Shown here: positions 46,622 through 57,247 of the stretch, piece by piece
Layout: every line of letters starts with the position of its first letter
Numbering within the stretch: position 1 is the first letter of the stretch
Made by a program: the position numbers and the translations under genes
The notes under the pieces: model-generated
What the model saw: the letters and a program-made list of their open reading frames with translations, nothing else
The model's database searches: none
Told to the model about the DNA's origin: nothing
Assembly: GCF_019039255.1 (NCBI RefSeq)
Contig: NZ_CP077062.1
Location: forward strand, 4,526,001-4,590,000
DNA: 64,000 bases
Reading direction: 5' to 3'
DNA from: Nocardioides panacis
GTDB taxonomy: Bacteria > Actinomycetota > Actinomycetes > Propionibacteriales > Nocardioidaceae

Positions 46622-49600
46622 GTGCACCGCAACCTCTACGACCCGGTCCTCCGCATCGAGCGCACCCTGAGCCGGATCCGCTCGGCGACGTACGTCGACC
46701 GGCATCCCGTCGCGGTCGAGGTGCAGCACCTCGCCGGCGAGCCCGAGCCGTTCGCCGACGTCGTACGACGCCCGTTCGAGCCGTGCGAGGTCGGCCTGGC
46801 CTGGGGGCCCGCCTGGTCCACCAGCTGGTTCCACCTGACCGGCGACGTGCCGGCGTCCCTGCGCGGCCGGACCGTCGAGCTGCACGTCGACCTGGGCTTC
46901 ACCGCCGCGACGCCCGGCTTCCAGGCCGAGGGGCTGGCCTACGCCGCGGACGGCCGGGTCCTCAAGGGCATCGAGCCGCGCACGTCCTACGTCCCGGTGA
47001 CCGGCGACCGCGTCGACGTCTACGTCGAGGCGGCCGCCAACCCCACGGTCTTCGTCGCGGGCTTCCCGCGGACCCCGCTGGGCGACGTGCTGACCGCTCC
47101 CCGTGACCCGCTCTACCGGCTGGCCCGGGCCGAGCTGGTCGCCGTCGAGACCGAGGTGCGCGCGCTCGGCCACGACGTCGAGGTGCTGCTCGGCACGGTC
47201 ACCTCGATGCTCGAGGGCGACCCGCGCCGCGCCCGGGTGCTCACCGCGCTCCAGGCGATGGCCGACGGGCTCGACGTGAACGACCTGGCCGGGGGCGCCG
47301 CCGCGGCCCGCGGACGGCTCGCCGACGTCCTCGCCGCACCCGCCAACGCCAGCGCCCCGCTCGTCTCGGCCGCCGGCCACGCGCACATCGACTCGGCCTG
47401 GCTGTGGCCGGTCCGCGAGACCATCCGCAAGTGCGCGCGCACCTTCGCGAACGTCCTCGCGCTGGCAGAGGAGCACGAGGACCTGCGGTTCGCCTGCTCG
47501 TCGGCGCAGCAGTACGCCTGGATGCAGCAGCACCACCCCGACCTCTTCGAGCGGATCCGGGCCGGCGTGGAGTCCGGCCACTTCGTGCCCGTCGGCGGCA
47601 TGTGGGTCGAGTCCGACACGAACCTGCCCGGCGGCGAGGCGCTGGTCCGACAGCTCGTGCACGGCACCCGGTTCTTCGCCGAGGAGCTCGGCGTCGAGAC
47701 CGACGAGGTGTGGCTGCCCGACTCGTTCGGCTACACCGGCTCGCTGCCGCAGATCGCCCGGCTGGCCGGGAAGAAGTGGTTCCTCAGCCAGAAGATGTCC
47801 TGGAACCAGACCGACGACTTCCCGCACCACACGTTCTGGTGGGAGGGCATCGACGGCACCCGGGTGTTCACGCACTTCCCGCCCACGGACACCTACAACG
47901 CCGAGGTGACGCCGGCCGAGCTCGCCCGGGGGATGTCGGAGTTCCGGGAGGCCGGCCCGGCCTCCCGCTCGCTGCTGCTCTTCGGGTACGGCGACGGGGG
48001 CGGCGGCCCGACCCGGGAGATGGTCGAGCGGGCGCACCGGTTCGCCGACCTCGAGGGCATGCCCCGGGTCCGGCTCGAGTCGCCGGCGGAGTTCTTCGTC
48101 GGCGCCCAGGAGGAGTACGCCGACGCGCCGGTGTGGTCCGGGGAGATGTACCTGGAGTACCACCGCGGCGTCTACACCTCGCAGATCGCGATGAAGCAGG
48201 GCAACCGCCGCACCGAGCACCTGCTCCGCGAGGCCGAGCTGTGGTGCACCCTGGCCACCCTGCGCACCGGGGCGGCCTACCCCTACGACGAGCTCGAGCG
48301 GCTCTGGCGCTCGACGCTGCTGCTGCAGTTCCACGACATCCTGCCGGGCAGCTCGATCGCGTGGGTGCACCGCGAGGCCCGCGCGACCTACGCCGAGCTG
48401 GCCGGCGCGCTCGAGACGGTCATCGGCACGGCGCTGCGCGCGCTGGCCGGCGACGGCTCGGTGCCGGTGGCCTTCAACGCCTCCCCGTTCGCCGTCGACG
48501 GGGTGCCCGCGCTGGGCGGCGGTCCGGTCGCGCCCGCGGGTGCGGCGACCACGCTGACCGCGGGCGAGGCCGGCACGATCCTGCAGAACGAGCACCTCCG
48601 CGTCGAGGTGGACGCCCGCGGCCTGGTCGTCTCCGTCCTCGACCTGGCCGCCGGCCGCGAGGTGCTGACCTCCCCGGCGAACCTGCTCCAGCTGCACCCC
48701 GACACCCCGAACCGGTTCGACGCCTGGGACGTCGAGGCCTATGCCACGCACCGCGTCACGTCCCTGCACGACGCGGTCTGCCTGGACAGCCGGCTGCTCG
48801 ACGACGGGACGGCCGAGCTGCACGTCGTACGCACCGAGGGGCCGTCCACGTTCGACCAGTGGGTGCGGCTGGCGCCGGGCAGCCGCCGGGTCGACTTCGA
48901 GACGACGGTGGACTGGCAGCACGACGAGACGCTGCTCAAGGTGGCGTTCCCGCTCGACGTGCACGCGGACCGCTCCACCTCGGAGATCGGCTACGGCCAC
49001 GTGCACCGCGCGACGCACACGAACACCGGCTGGGACGCGGCGCGCTTCGAGATCTGCGCGCACCGGTGGATCCACGTCGGCGAGCCGGGGTACGGCGTCG
49101 CGCTGGTCAACGCCGGCACCTACGGCCACGACGTCGCGCGCTCCCGCAGCGGCGAGCGCCGCGGCCCGAGCCCGACCACGGTGCGGCTCACGCTGGCCCG
49201 CAGCCCGCGCTTCCCGGACCCGGACACCGACCGCGGCACGCACACGTTCCGCTACGGGCTGGTCGCTGGTGCGGAGCTTCCGGCCGCGGTCGAGGAGGGC
49301 TACCGGTTCCACCTGCCCACCCGGTCGGTCCTCGGCGCCCGACCCGTCGAGCCGGTGGTCCGGGTCGTCGCGGGGCACGCGGTGGTCGAGGCCGTGGAAG
49401 CTGGCCGAGGACCGCAGCGGCGACGTCGTGGTGCGCGTCTACGAGCCGTACGGCGGTCGCAGCGACGTGCTGCTGCGGCCGGGGTTCGACGTCGCGGACG
49501 TCCGGGTCACCGACCTGCACGAGCACGACGACGAGGTGGCCGCGACGCTGTGCCCGGTCGACGTACGGGAGGACGGGGTGGCCCTGCGGCTCGGACCCTT

Positions 49601-49643
49601 CCAGATCGTCACCCTCCGCTGGGTGCGCCGACCGGTCGCCTAG
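46622..49643 (+). CDS. alpha-mannosidase, glycoside hydrolase family 38, one frameshift
   Basis: Corrected length 1006 residues, normal for bacterial GH38 enzymes. Zinc-binding motif HAHIDSAWLW (His253, His255, Asp257), catalytic nucleophile region WLPDSFGYTGSLP (Asp367), and QFHDILPGSS further on. No signal peptide, so it acts in the cytoplasm on imported or recycled mannosides. An extra G at 49396-49397 shifts the last about 80 codons. With it removed, EAVKLAEDRSGDVVVR continues the beta-sandwich tail. GTG at 46622 with no strong ribosome-binding site. Its TAG stop overlaps the DeoR regulator stop in one CTAG. It may be co-transcribed with the kinase cluster or belong to the sugar locus downstream. 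Confidence 0.9.
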
Positions 49644-50398
49644 AGCAGCTCCACGTGGTCGCGGTACGGGTCGAGGCGGGCGTCGGAGACGTCGAGCTCG
49701 GTCACCATCAGGTCGATCCCGTCCCAGGGCAGGCATCGCGCCGCGGCGCCGGTCCCGAGCTTCTGTGAGTCGGCCGCCATCACGACGTGGTCGGAGAGCT
49801 CGGCCATCAGCCGCTTGATCTCGCACTCCTCCGCGCTGAACTCGCTCGTCCCGAAGGAGGGGTCGACGGCTGCGCTGGAGAGGAAGGCCCGGGCGAACGA
49901 GAACTGCTTGAGTGCGGCTGACGCGACGGGGCCGATGAGGCTGCCGGCGTTCGGGTCCTTCTGCCCACCGGTCAGGTAGGCGTGCACCCGGAGGTTGCGC
50001 GTCAGGGTCAGGAAGGTCTCGATCCCGTCGGTCACGACCGAGAGGTTCTCCGCGTGCGGCATCGAGCCGGCCAGCACCGAGATCGTGGAGGAGGCGTCCA
50101 TGCAGATCCCGACGCCGCCGGAGGGCACCAGCGCGGCGAGCTTGCGGGCGATCTCCTGCTTGGCCCGCCCGGCCCGGTGCTCGCGGGCCTCGAAGTTGGC
50201 CGCACCGCTCACTGCACCGCCACGGACCCGACGCACCAGGCCGTCGTCCTCCATCGCCTGGAGGTCGCGCCGGATGGTCATGGTGCTGACCTTGAACCGC
50301 GAGGCCAGGTCCTCGATGCGCAGGCTGCCCCCTGAGCTGAGCAGCTCGGCGAGTGCCTGCCGTCTCCCCTCGAGGTCGACGGTGCTCCGAACCACCAT
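49640..50398 (-). CDS. DeoR/GlpR-family sugar-responsive repressor
   Basis: 252 residues. N-terminal winged helix (about 9-65) with LRIEDLASRFKVSTMTIRRD, the family signature. The C-terminal DeoRC sensor domain has CMDASSTISVLA and a late MAADSQKLGTGA. Family members sense a phosphorylated sugar or polyol. It is divergent from the tetritol-type ABC/catabolic operon and almost certainly controls it. ATG at 50398 (MVVRSTVDLEGRRQAL). Stop codon overlaps that of the convergent mannosidase. Confidence 0.9.
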   Translation of the reverse strand: MVVRSTVDLEGRRQALAELLSSGGSLRIEDLASRFKVSTMTIRRDLQAMEDDGLVRRVRGGAVSGAANFEAREHRAGRAKQEIARKLAALVPSGGVGICMDASSTISVLAGSMPHAENLSVVTDGIETFLTLTRNLRVHAYLTGGQKDPNAGSLIGPVASAALKQFSFARAFLSSAAVDPSFGTSEFSAEECEIKRLMAELSDHVVMAADSQKLGTGAAARCLPWDGIDLMVTELDVSDARLDPYRDHVELL

Positions 50399-50427
50399 GG
50401 GCGCTCCCTGCGGGCGTGTTGTGTGTT

Positions 50428-50607
50428 GTGAACATTGACATGAAACCACAAGCCTGGCTCGGGCGACAGTGCAGGAAGTCCCCAGGTCAGCGGGTCTCCA
50501 GGAGGCCGAGCAGCAGCAATCTGCCGGGTTTCGGGGTGGGATTATCGAGCGAACCTCTTGACGGCGAACGTTGGTACGTGTGAACTTCTCACCAATGAAC
50601 ATGTGAC
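50428..50607. promoter_or_regulatory. candidate operator/promoter region of the sugar operon
   Basis: The 240-base divergent region contains repeated GTGAAC-type words: GTGAACAT at 50428-50435, TGTGAAC at 50579-50585 and TGAACATGTGA at 50596-50606, reasonable half-sites for the adjacent DeoR protein. A TTGACG at 50558-50563 could be a -35 element, with a -10 overlapping the second repeat. Read by eye only. Confidence 0.3.
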
Positions 50608-50638
50608 GTGCGCCGCACGTCGGAGGAGAGGAGAGGCC

Positions 50639-52192
50639 GTGACCGCAGCACTCGAGTGTCATGAGCTGACCAAGTCGTTCGGCGGGGTACCCGTGCTGCG
50701 CGGGGTCTCGCTCTCCCTCCAGCCGGGCACCGTCACGGCGCTCGCCGGTGAGAACGGCGCCGGCAAGTCCACGATGATGAAGATCGCCTCCGGGCAGGTG
50801 CGGGCGGACTCCGGGCGGATCCTGATCGGCGGGCAGCCGATGGCTCACGCCGACGCCCATGCGGCCCACCGCCAAGGGGTGGCGATCGTGCCGCAGGAGC
50901 TGGCACCGATCCTGGACATGAAGGTCTACGAGAACCTGTTCCTCGGGCGGGAGATCCGCACCCGGGTCGGGCTGCTGGACCGCCGCGCGATGGTCCGCGA
51001 GGCCAAGGAGCTTCTCGAGGTATTCGGGGTCGACATCGACCCCCAGGCCTCCATGCGGAGCCTGGCCGTCGGACTGCGCCAGCTGGTCGAGATCGCCAAG
51101 AACTCCAGCGGGGGTGCCAAGGTGCTGCTGCTCGACGAGCCCACCTCGGCCATCTCCGAGCGCGAGGTCGGGCGGCTGTACGACGTCGTCAACACCTTGC
51201 GCGACCAGGGAGTGGCGATGCTCTACACCACGCACAAGATGGAGGAGATCCGGGCTCTCGCCGACCAGGTCGTCGTGCTGCGCGACGGGCGGCTCGTGAT
51301 GGACCGTCCTCTCGAGGAGGTCGGCGACGACGACATCATCGAGGCGATGATCGGCCGCGAGCTCGAGGACCTCTTCCCCGACGTCCAGCCGGCCGGCGTC
51401 GAGCCGGGGCTGGAGGTCTCCGGGCTGCAGGTCCTCGGGTCCCCGCAGCCTGTCGACCTGTCCGTCCGTCGCGGCGAGATCCTCGGCCTCGCCGGGCTGG
51501 TGGGCGCCGGCCGCACCGAGCTGCTGGAGGCCGTGTTCGGCGTGCGACGCAGCACGGCGGGAGAGGTGAGCGTGGCCGGCAGGCCGGTGCGCCGCAACTC
51601 GCCGGCCGGCTCCATCGCGCGCGGCATGGCCCTGGTCCCGGAGGACCGCAAGGGCGCCGGCGCAGTGCTGAGCATGAGCGTCCTGGACAACGGGTCGTTG
51701 CCCCGGCTGAGCAGCTTCACCGTGGGCGGCTGGCTGCGGCAACGGGCCCGCGGGCGGGCCGTGGGGGAGGCCATGGCTTCGGTCAACCTGCGGAGCCGGG
51801 GGATGTCCCAGCAGGTTGGCACGCTCTCGGGCGGCAACCAGCAGAAGGTCGTCCTGGCCCGCTGGCTCACCGAGCACGTCGACGTCCTGCTCCTGGACGA
51901 GCCCACCCGTGGGGTCGACGTCGGTGCGCGCAGCGAGATCTACCGGATCATCACCGAGCTCGCCGCCGCGGGCATGGCCGTGGTGATGGCCTCCTCCGAC
52001 ATGCCGGAGGTGCTCAGCCTCTCCCACCGCGTCCTGGTGATGAGGGAAGGCGGCGTCGCCGGTGAGCTGGACCGCCAGGCACTGTCCGCGCCCCACGTGC
52101 AGGAGACCGTGTTCCGCCTCGCGGCCGGCCTCGAGACCTCCCCCGCCACCGCCCCTTCCCGTGCCGCCACCCTCCAGGAGGAAGACCGATGA
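50639..52192 (+). CDS. sugar ABC importer, duplicated ATPase (RbsA-like)
   Basis: 517 residues with two ATPase modules. Module 1 has Walker A GENGAGKST (37-45) and LLLDEPTSAIS. Module 2 has a degenerate Walker A (LVGAGRTE), signature LSGGNQQKV and LLLDEPTRGVDVGAR. This is the build of the CUT2 family ATPases that energise uptake of ribose, xylose, tetritols and other polyols. The GTG at 50639 is chosen over an earlier in-frame ATG because GGAGAGGAGAG directly precedes it and the protein then starts at the family N-terminus. Overlaps the permease gene by ATGA. Confidence 0.93.
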   Translation: MTAALECHELTKSFGGVPVLRGVSLSLQPGTVTALAGENGAGKSTMMKIASGQVRADSGRILIGGQPMAHADAHAAHRQGVAIVPQELAPILDMKVYENLFLGREIRTRVGLLDRRAMVREAKELLEVFGVDIDPQASMRSLAVGLRQLVEIAKNSSGGAKVLLLDEPTSAISEREVGRLYDVVNTLRDQGVAMLYTTHKMEEIRALADQVVVLRDGRLVMDRPLEEVGDDDIIEAMIGRELEDLFPDVQPAGVEPGLEVSGLQVLGSPQPVDLSVRRGEILGLAGLVGAGRTELLEAVFGVRRSTAGEVSVAGRPVRRNSPAGSIARGMALVPEDRKGAGAVLSMSVLDNGSLPRLSSFTVGGWLRQRARGRAVGEAMASVNLRSRGMSQQVGTLSGGNQQKVVLARWLTEHVDVLLLDEPTRGVDVGARSEIYRIITELAAAGMAVVMASSDMPEVLSLSHRVLVMREGGVAGELDRQALSAPHVQETVFRLAAGLETSPATAPSRAATLQEEDR

Positions 52193-53209
52193 CCACCCAG
52201 ACAGCCCCCGAGCAGGGGACGGCCAGCTCCGGCGCGGACCGGGGCGGTCCCGCCCAGCGGTTCAGCGCCGAGTGGTTCCGCGACCAGCTCATCCGGCACG
52301 CCATGGTGGTGGTGATGGTGCTGATCATCGCCTACTTCAGCTACCGCAGCGCCCGGTTCAGCACGCCGGACAACCTGCAGACGATCGCCATCGCCGCGGC
52401 CCCGTTCGCCCTCATCGCGCTCGGCCAGACGCTGGTGATCCTCACCGGGGGGGATCGACCTGTCGGTCGGCAGCGTCATCGCCGTGAGCGCCATGGCCTC
52501 CGCCGCCGTGGTCAAGGGCCACCCGGACCAGCTCTGGCTCAGCGTCCTGGTGGCCCTCCTGGTCGGACTCGCCGCCGGTGCCGTCAACGGGTTCCTGGTC
52601 GCCAGGATCAACGTCCCGCCGTTCATCGCGACGCTCGGGATGCTGACCACCGCCTCTGGGCTGGCCTACGTGATCGGCCACGGCGCACCCATCAACGGGC
52701 TCCCGAGCGACTTCGGGAAGATCGCCAACAACCAGGTCCTCGGGCTGCAGATCCCGGTGATCGTGATGATCGTCGGCATCTTGGCCCTGGCCCTGGTGAT
52801 GGCTCGCACGTCGTACGGCATGCGCATCTACGCCGTCGGCGGCAACCCGGTCGCCGCCCAGATCGCCGGGGTCAAGACCGGTCGCATCCTGTTCAGCGTG
52901 TACGCCATCAGCGGGCTGCTGGCCGGCCTCTCGGGCGTGATGCTGGCCTCCCGGGTGATCTCCGGTCCGCCCAACCTCGGGCAGGGCTACGAGCTGGACG
53001 CGATCGCGGCGGTCGTCATCGGCGGCGCCAGCCTGCTCGGTGGGCGCGGCAGCATCTGGGGCACCGCGCTCGGCCTGCTGCTGATCCAGACCCTCAACAA
53101 CGGCCTCGACATCCTGATCGTCCCCGCCTACTGGCAGAGCGTCATCAAGGGCGTCCTCATCGTCGCCGCCGTGGCGGTGGACGTCTGGTCCGCCAAGCGT
53201 CGCGTCTAG
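52189..53209 (+). CDS. sugar ABC importer permease (RbsC-like), one frameshift
   Basis: Corrected length 339 residues, about 9-10 spans. The CUT2 permease motif GGIDLSVGSVIAVSAM follows TM3, and later GGNPVAAQIAGVKTGR and AVVIGGASLLGGRGSIWGT are family signatures. The frame breaks within the seven-G run at 52447-52453, exactly in that first motif. With six Gs the protein is continuous. ATG overlaps the ATPase stop. It forms the membrane channel with the ATPase and the binding protein. Confidence 0.92.
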
Positions 53210-53290
53210 CCGCACCAAGCGGCGCCTGTCTCGCCACTCCTCTCTCGTCACTCCTCCGCGCCACCCACTCACAACCAGATGGAGAATGCT

Positions 53291-54337
53291 GTGCTCAACC
53301 GTCCCCTGCGAAACCTCGCACTGCTCGCCACGGGCCTCACCATGATGCTCACCGCCGCCTGCGGCGCCGGTGACCCCAGCGCCGACGCCGGATCCGGCGG
53401 CAAGGACCGTCTGCGGGTCGGCGTCAGCGTCTACGACATGTCCTCGTTCATCACCGCCGGCAAGGCGGGCGTGGAGGCCTACGCGAAGGCCAACGACATC
53501 GACATCCTGTGGAACTCCGCCAACCTGGACGTGAGCACCCAGGCCAACCAGGTGGACCAGTTCGTCAACGCCGGCGTCGACGCGATCATCGTCGTCCCCG
53601 TGCAGGCGGACTCGCTCGGCCCGCAGGTGGCTGCCGCGAAGGCCAAGGACATCCCGTTCCTCGCCGTCAACGCCGGCCTCAACAGCGACGCGCTCGCCGG
53701 CACCGTGCTGCCCGACGACGTGAAGGCGGGCGAGCAGGAAATGCAGATGATGGCCGACGAGCTGGGCGGCAAGGGCAACATCGTCGTCCTGCAGGGCCCG
53801 CTGGGCCAGTCCGGGGAGCTCGACCGGACCAAGGGCATCGAGAACATCCTGGCCAAGAACCCGGGGATGAAGATCCTCGCCAAGGACACCGCCAACTGGA
53901 AGCGCGACGAGGCGGTCAACAAGATGAAGAACTGGATCTCCAGCTTCGGTGACCAGATCGACGGGGTCGTGGCGGAGAACGACGACATGGGTCTGGGTGC
54001 CCTCCAGGCCACCCGCGAGGCCAAGGTGAAGCTGCCGATCGTGGGCGTGGACGGCATCGAGGACGGTCTCAAGGCCGTCAAGAACGGCGACTTCATCGGC
54101 ACCAACCTGCAGCACGGAACCGTGGAGCTCGCGGCCGGTGTCGCCGTCGCCGCCAAGATCGCCCGCAAGGAGCAGGTCGACGTGAACCCGGTCTACCTGA
54201 TGCCCGAGGTGACCAGCAAGAACGTCGACCAGTTCATGGAGCACGTGGTCACCGACCCCGACGGCTTCCTCGAGCAGCTGCCCGCCCTGATCGACAAGAA
54301 CCTCCAGTCCGGCGACATCGCGAACGAGAACGGCTGA
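53291..54337 (+). CDS. sugar/polyol ABC importer substrate-binding lipoprotein
   Basis: 348 residues. Lipoprotein signal: [19 protein letters not shown] with lipobox LTAAC, then a Gly/Ser/Asp linker. The mature part is a periplasmic-binding-protein type 1 fold ([49 protein letters not shown]) of the CUT2 class. GTG at 53291 is chosen because GGAGA lies just before it, while the ATG at 53279 lacks a site. Third gene of the importer set. A strong hairpin follows it. Confidence 0.9.
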   Translation: MLNRPLRNLALLATGLTMMLTAACGAGDPSADAGSGGKDRLRVGVSVYDMSSFITAGKAGVEAYAKANDIDILWNSANLDVSTQANQVDQFVNAGVDAIIVVPVQADSLGPQVAAAKAKDIPFLAVNAGLNSDALAGTVLPDDVKAGEQEMQMMADELGGKGNIVVLQGPLGQSGELDRTKGIENILAKNPGMKILAKDTANWKRDEAVNKMKNWISSFGDQIDGVVAENDDMGLGALQATREAKVKLPIVGVDGIEDGLKAVKNGDFIGTNLQHGTVELAAGVAVAAKIARKEQVDVNPVYLMPEVTSKNVDQFMEHVVTDPDGFLEQLPALIDKNLQSGDIANENG

Positions 54338-54347
54338 CAGTGCCTCC

Positions 54348-54377
54348 GGGGCCGGCCGAGCGGACTCGGCCGGCCCC
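54348..54377 (+). terminator. intercistronic hairpin after the binding-protein gene
   Basis: Perfect 13-bp stem GGGGCCGGCCGAG / CTCGGCCGGCCCC with a CGGA loop, 10 bases after the stop. No T-run follows. Hairpins here often protect or truncate the message so that the binding protein is made in excess over downstream enzymes. Confidence 0.65.
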
Positions 54378-54428
54378 ACCCTCGCCCCGTGACCTCGGTC
54401 CGGGCCGACCACTTCTGAAGGGATTCCC

Positions 54429-55451
54429 ATGAGCACCATGCGAGCCTGCGTCCTGAGGTCGCCGGGCGACCTCGTCATCGAGGAGCGGCCCGTCCCCGAC
54501 CCCGCACGCCACGAGGTCCAGGTCCGGGTCACGGCCGTGGGCGTCTGCGGTTCGGACGTGCACTACTTCCAGCACGGTCGCATCGGTGACTTCGTCGTCG
54601 AGAGCCCGATGGTGCTCGGGCACGAGTCGGCCGGCGTCGTCATCGGGGTCGGCGCGGACGTCGACCCGTCCCGCATCGGCCAGCGCGTCTCGCTCGAGCC
54701 GGGGGTGCCGGACCTGACCTGCGCGCAGTGCCGGGCCGGGAAGTACAACCTGTGTCCCGGGATGCGCTTCTTCGCCACCCCGCCGATCGACGGCTCGCTC
54801 GCCGAGGTGGTGACCCTGCACGCCGGCTTCGCCTACCCGGTGCCCGACTCGATCAGTGACGACGCCGCGGCCCTGCTCGAGCCTCTCTCGGTGGGGGTCT
54901 GGGCGAACCAGAAGGCCCACGTCGGGCCGGGCAGCCGGGTCCTGGTCACCGGGGCCGGCGCCATCGGGTTGGTTGCGGCCCAGTGCGCCCTCGCCTTCGG
55001 AGCCCAGGAGGTGGTGGTGGCCGACATCAACCCGCACCGGCTGGAGCTCGCCCGCGAGCTCGGTGCCACCGCGGTGCTGGACTCCGGTTCCGGGAGCGTG
55101 GCCGACAGCGGCTTCGAGCCGGACGTCCTTCTCGAGTGCTCCGGACACTCCGGGGTCACCGACGAGGGCCTCAGGTCGTTGGCCCGCGCCGGGCGTGCGG
55201 TCCTCGTGGGCATGGGCGGCGACGAGCTCGCCGTTCCGTTGGGGGTGATCCAGAGCCGGGAGATCCAGCTGACCGGCACCTTCCGCTACGCCAACACGTG
55301 GCCGACGGCGATCGGGCTCGCCGCCTCCGGGCGCGTCTCGCTCGATCGGCTCGTCACGGGCCACTTCCCGCTCAAGAGTTCCGAGGACGCCTTGCTCGCG
55401 GCCACCGTCGACGCTCGCGCAGTGAAGTCGATCATCAACCCTCAGCACTGA
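54429..55451 (+). CDS. zinc-dependent polyol dehydrogenase (sorbitol/erythritol dehydrogenase-like MDR)
   Basis: 340 residues. Catalytic zinc residues Cys40 (VCGSDVHYF), His65 and Glu66 (LGHESAG). The structural-zinc lobe is reduced (CAQCRAGKYNLC). NAD fold VLVTGAGAIGLVAAQ. Motifs and length match the L-iditol/xylitol/erythritol dehydrogenases. In M. smegmatis an enzyme of this family (EltD) oxidises erythritol and L-threitol to erythrulose. With the DhaK-type kinase, RpiB-type isomerase and SDR downstream, that role is the best reading, though xylitol or another polyol is possible. ATG follows GAAGGGA. Confidence 0.88.
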   Translation: MSTMRACVLRSPGDLVIEERPVPDPARHEVQVRVTAVGVCGSDVHYFQHGRIGDFVVESPMVLGHESAGVVIGVGADVDPSRIGQRVSLEPGVPDLTCAQCRAGKYNLCPGMRFFATPPIDGSLAEVVTLHAGFAYPVPDSISDDAAALLEPLSVGVWANQKAHVGPGSRVLVTGAGAIGLVAAQCALAFGAQEVVVADINPHRLELARELGATAVLDSGSGSVADSGFEPDVLLECSGHSGVTDEGLRSLARAGRAVLVGMGGDELAVPLGVIQSREIQLTGTFRYANTWPTAIGLAASGRVSLDRLVTGHFPLKSSEDALLAATVDARAVKSIINPQH

Positions 55452-55485
55452 CCCCGGCGCCTCCCGCCGGCAGAAAGGACCTTCG

Positions 55486-57213
55486 ATGACGCGTCTGTAC
55501 GACGATCCCCATCGGTTCACCGATGACATGCTGGAAGGTTTCCTGGACGTTCACCGAGGGTCCGTCGTGGGCGTGCCGGGAGGCGTCGTACGTGCGCACC
55601 AGACCCCGGCCGACAAGGTCGCCGTGGTCGTGGGCGGCGGGTCCGGTCACTACCCGGCGTTCTGCGGGGTCGTGGGGCACGGGTTCGCCGACGGCGCGGT
55701 CGTGGGCAACATCTTCACCTCCCCCTCGGCCGAGGACGCCTACGAGGTGGGGCGGGCCGCCGCGTCCGGGGCCGGGCTGCTCTTCAGCACCGGCAACTAC
55801 GCAGGCGACGTCATGAACTTCACCTTGGCCCAGAAGCGGCTGGCCGACGAGGGCGTCGACACTCGCGTGGTGTTCGTCACCGACGACGTCGCCAGCGCGC
55901 CGGTGGAGGAGAAGCACAAGCGACGCGGGATCGCCGGTGACTTCGTGGTCTTCAAGGTAGCCGGTGCGGCTGCCGAGGAGAGGTACGACCTCGACGGTGT
56001 CGAGCGGGTCGCGCGTCTCGCGAACGACCGGACCCGCACGCTTGGCGTCGCCTTCGCGGGCTGCACGATGCCGGGCGCAGACGAGCCGCTCTTCACGGTC
56101 CCCGACCGGCGGATGGGCGTCGGTCTCGGCATCCACGGCGAGCCCGGTGTCGGCGAGGACGAGCTGCCTCGAGCAGCGGTCCTCGCCCAGCGCCTGGTGG
56201 AGGGCGTGCTTGCGGAGCGACCGCCTGGCTCGGGCCCCAAGGTCGGGGCGATCCTGAACGGACTGGGGACCACCAAGTACGAAGAGCTGTTCGTGGTCTG
56301 GCGCACGGTCTCCCGGCTGCTCGCCGAGCAAGGACTGGAGGTCGTGGAGCCGGAGGTCGGCGAGCTGGTCACCAGCCTGGACATGGCGGGATGCTCACTC
56401 ACCCTGGTCTACCTCGACGACGAGCTCGAGCGCCTGTGGCGAGCCCCGGCGCAGACCCCCGCCTACCGCAAGGGGGCGGCCCAGCCGTCGGCCGCGCCGC
56501 TCCGCTCGACCCAGCACACCACCTTGCCCGACGCGCCGGCGGCGACGCTGGTGCCCGGGTCAGAGGCCTCCCAGCGGTGCGCCCGCGTGGTCGTGGCGGC
56601 GCTCGAGGCCATGCAGGGCGAGCTGGTGGGGCACGAGGAGGAGCTCGGTCGGATCGACGCCGTCGCCGGAGACGGCGACCACGGTCGCGGCATGGCCAAG
56701 GGGATCAGCGCGGCCGTCGACGCGGCACGCGAGGCCGTTGCCCGCGGCTCGGGAGCGGCAACCGTGCTGGGTGCGGCCGGAGACAGCTGGGCCGCCCGCG
56801 CGGGTGGGACGTCGGGCGTTCTCTGGGGAGCGGCGTTGCGCAGTTTCGGCGCGCGTCTCAGCGACCAGGCGCAGCCTGCGCCGGCGGACGTGGCCGCGGC
56901 AGCTCGAGCCGGGCTCGAGGCGATCCAGCGTCTCGGCGAGGCGAAGCCGGGCGACAAGACGATGGTGGACGCGTTCCTGCCCTTCGTGGACGCGCTCGAC
57001 GAGTCGCTCCGCGACGGCGTCGGTCTCGCCGAGGCCTGGACCGGCGCGGCCGACCTCAGCGCCGAGGCAGCAGTGGCCACGGCCGCTCTCCGGCCCCGGC
57101 TGGGCCGGGCCCGGCCGCTGGCCGAGCGCAGCGTCGGCACGCCGGACGCGGGAGCGACGTCGTTCGCCCTGTGCGTCCGCGCGGTGGCACCCTTCCTGGC
57201 CACGACACCGTGA
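55486..57213 (+). CDS. DhaK-DhaL single-chain ketose kinase (dihydroxyacetone/erythrulose kinase-like)
   Basis: 575 residues. The DhaK domain (about 1-330) has [27 protein letters not shown] and [10 protein letters not shown]. The DhaL domain (about 360-575) has the ATP/Mg motif [12 protein letters not shown] and [13 protein letters not shown]-dependent fused kinases phosphorylate dihydroxyacetone or C4 ketoses. M. smegmatis DerK and LerK, erythrulose kinases, belong to this family. 34 bases after the dehydrogenase stop, with AGAAAGGA before the ATG. Intact. The neighbourhood favours erythrulose over dihydroxyacetone (inference). Confidence 0.88.
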   Translation: MTRLYDDPHRFTDDMLEGFLDVHRGSVVGVPGGVVRAHQTPADKVAVVVGGGSGHYPAFCGVVGHGFADGAVVGNIFTSPSAEDAYEVGRAAASGAGLLFSTGNYAGDVMNFTLAQKRLADEGVDTRVVFVTDDVASAPVEEKHKRRGIAGDFVVFKVAGAAAEERYDLDGVERVARLANDRTRTLGVAFAGCTMPGADEPLFTVPDRRMGVGLGIHGEPGVGEDELPRAAVLAQRLVEGVLAERPPGSGPKVGAILNGLGTTKYEELFVVWRTVSRLLAEQGLEVVEPEVGELVTSLDMAGCSLTLVYLDDELERLWRAPAQTPAYRKGAAQPSAAPLRSTQHTTLPDAPAATLVPGSEASQRCARVVVAALEAMQGELVGHEEELGRIDAVAGDGDHGRGMAKGISAAVDAAREAVARGSGAATVLGAAGDSWAARAGGTSGVLWGAALRSFGARLSDQAQPAPADVAAAARAGLEAIQRLGEAKPGDKTMVDAFLPFVDALDESLRDGVGLAEAWTGAADLSAEAAVATAALRPRLGRARPLAERSVGTPDAGATSFALCVRAVAPFLATTP

Positions 57214-57247
57214 CCCGGTCACAACCAGAACGAGGAAGGTCTTCTTG

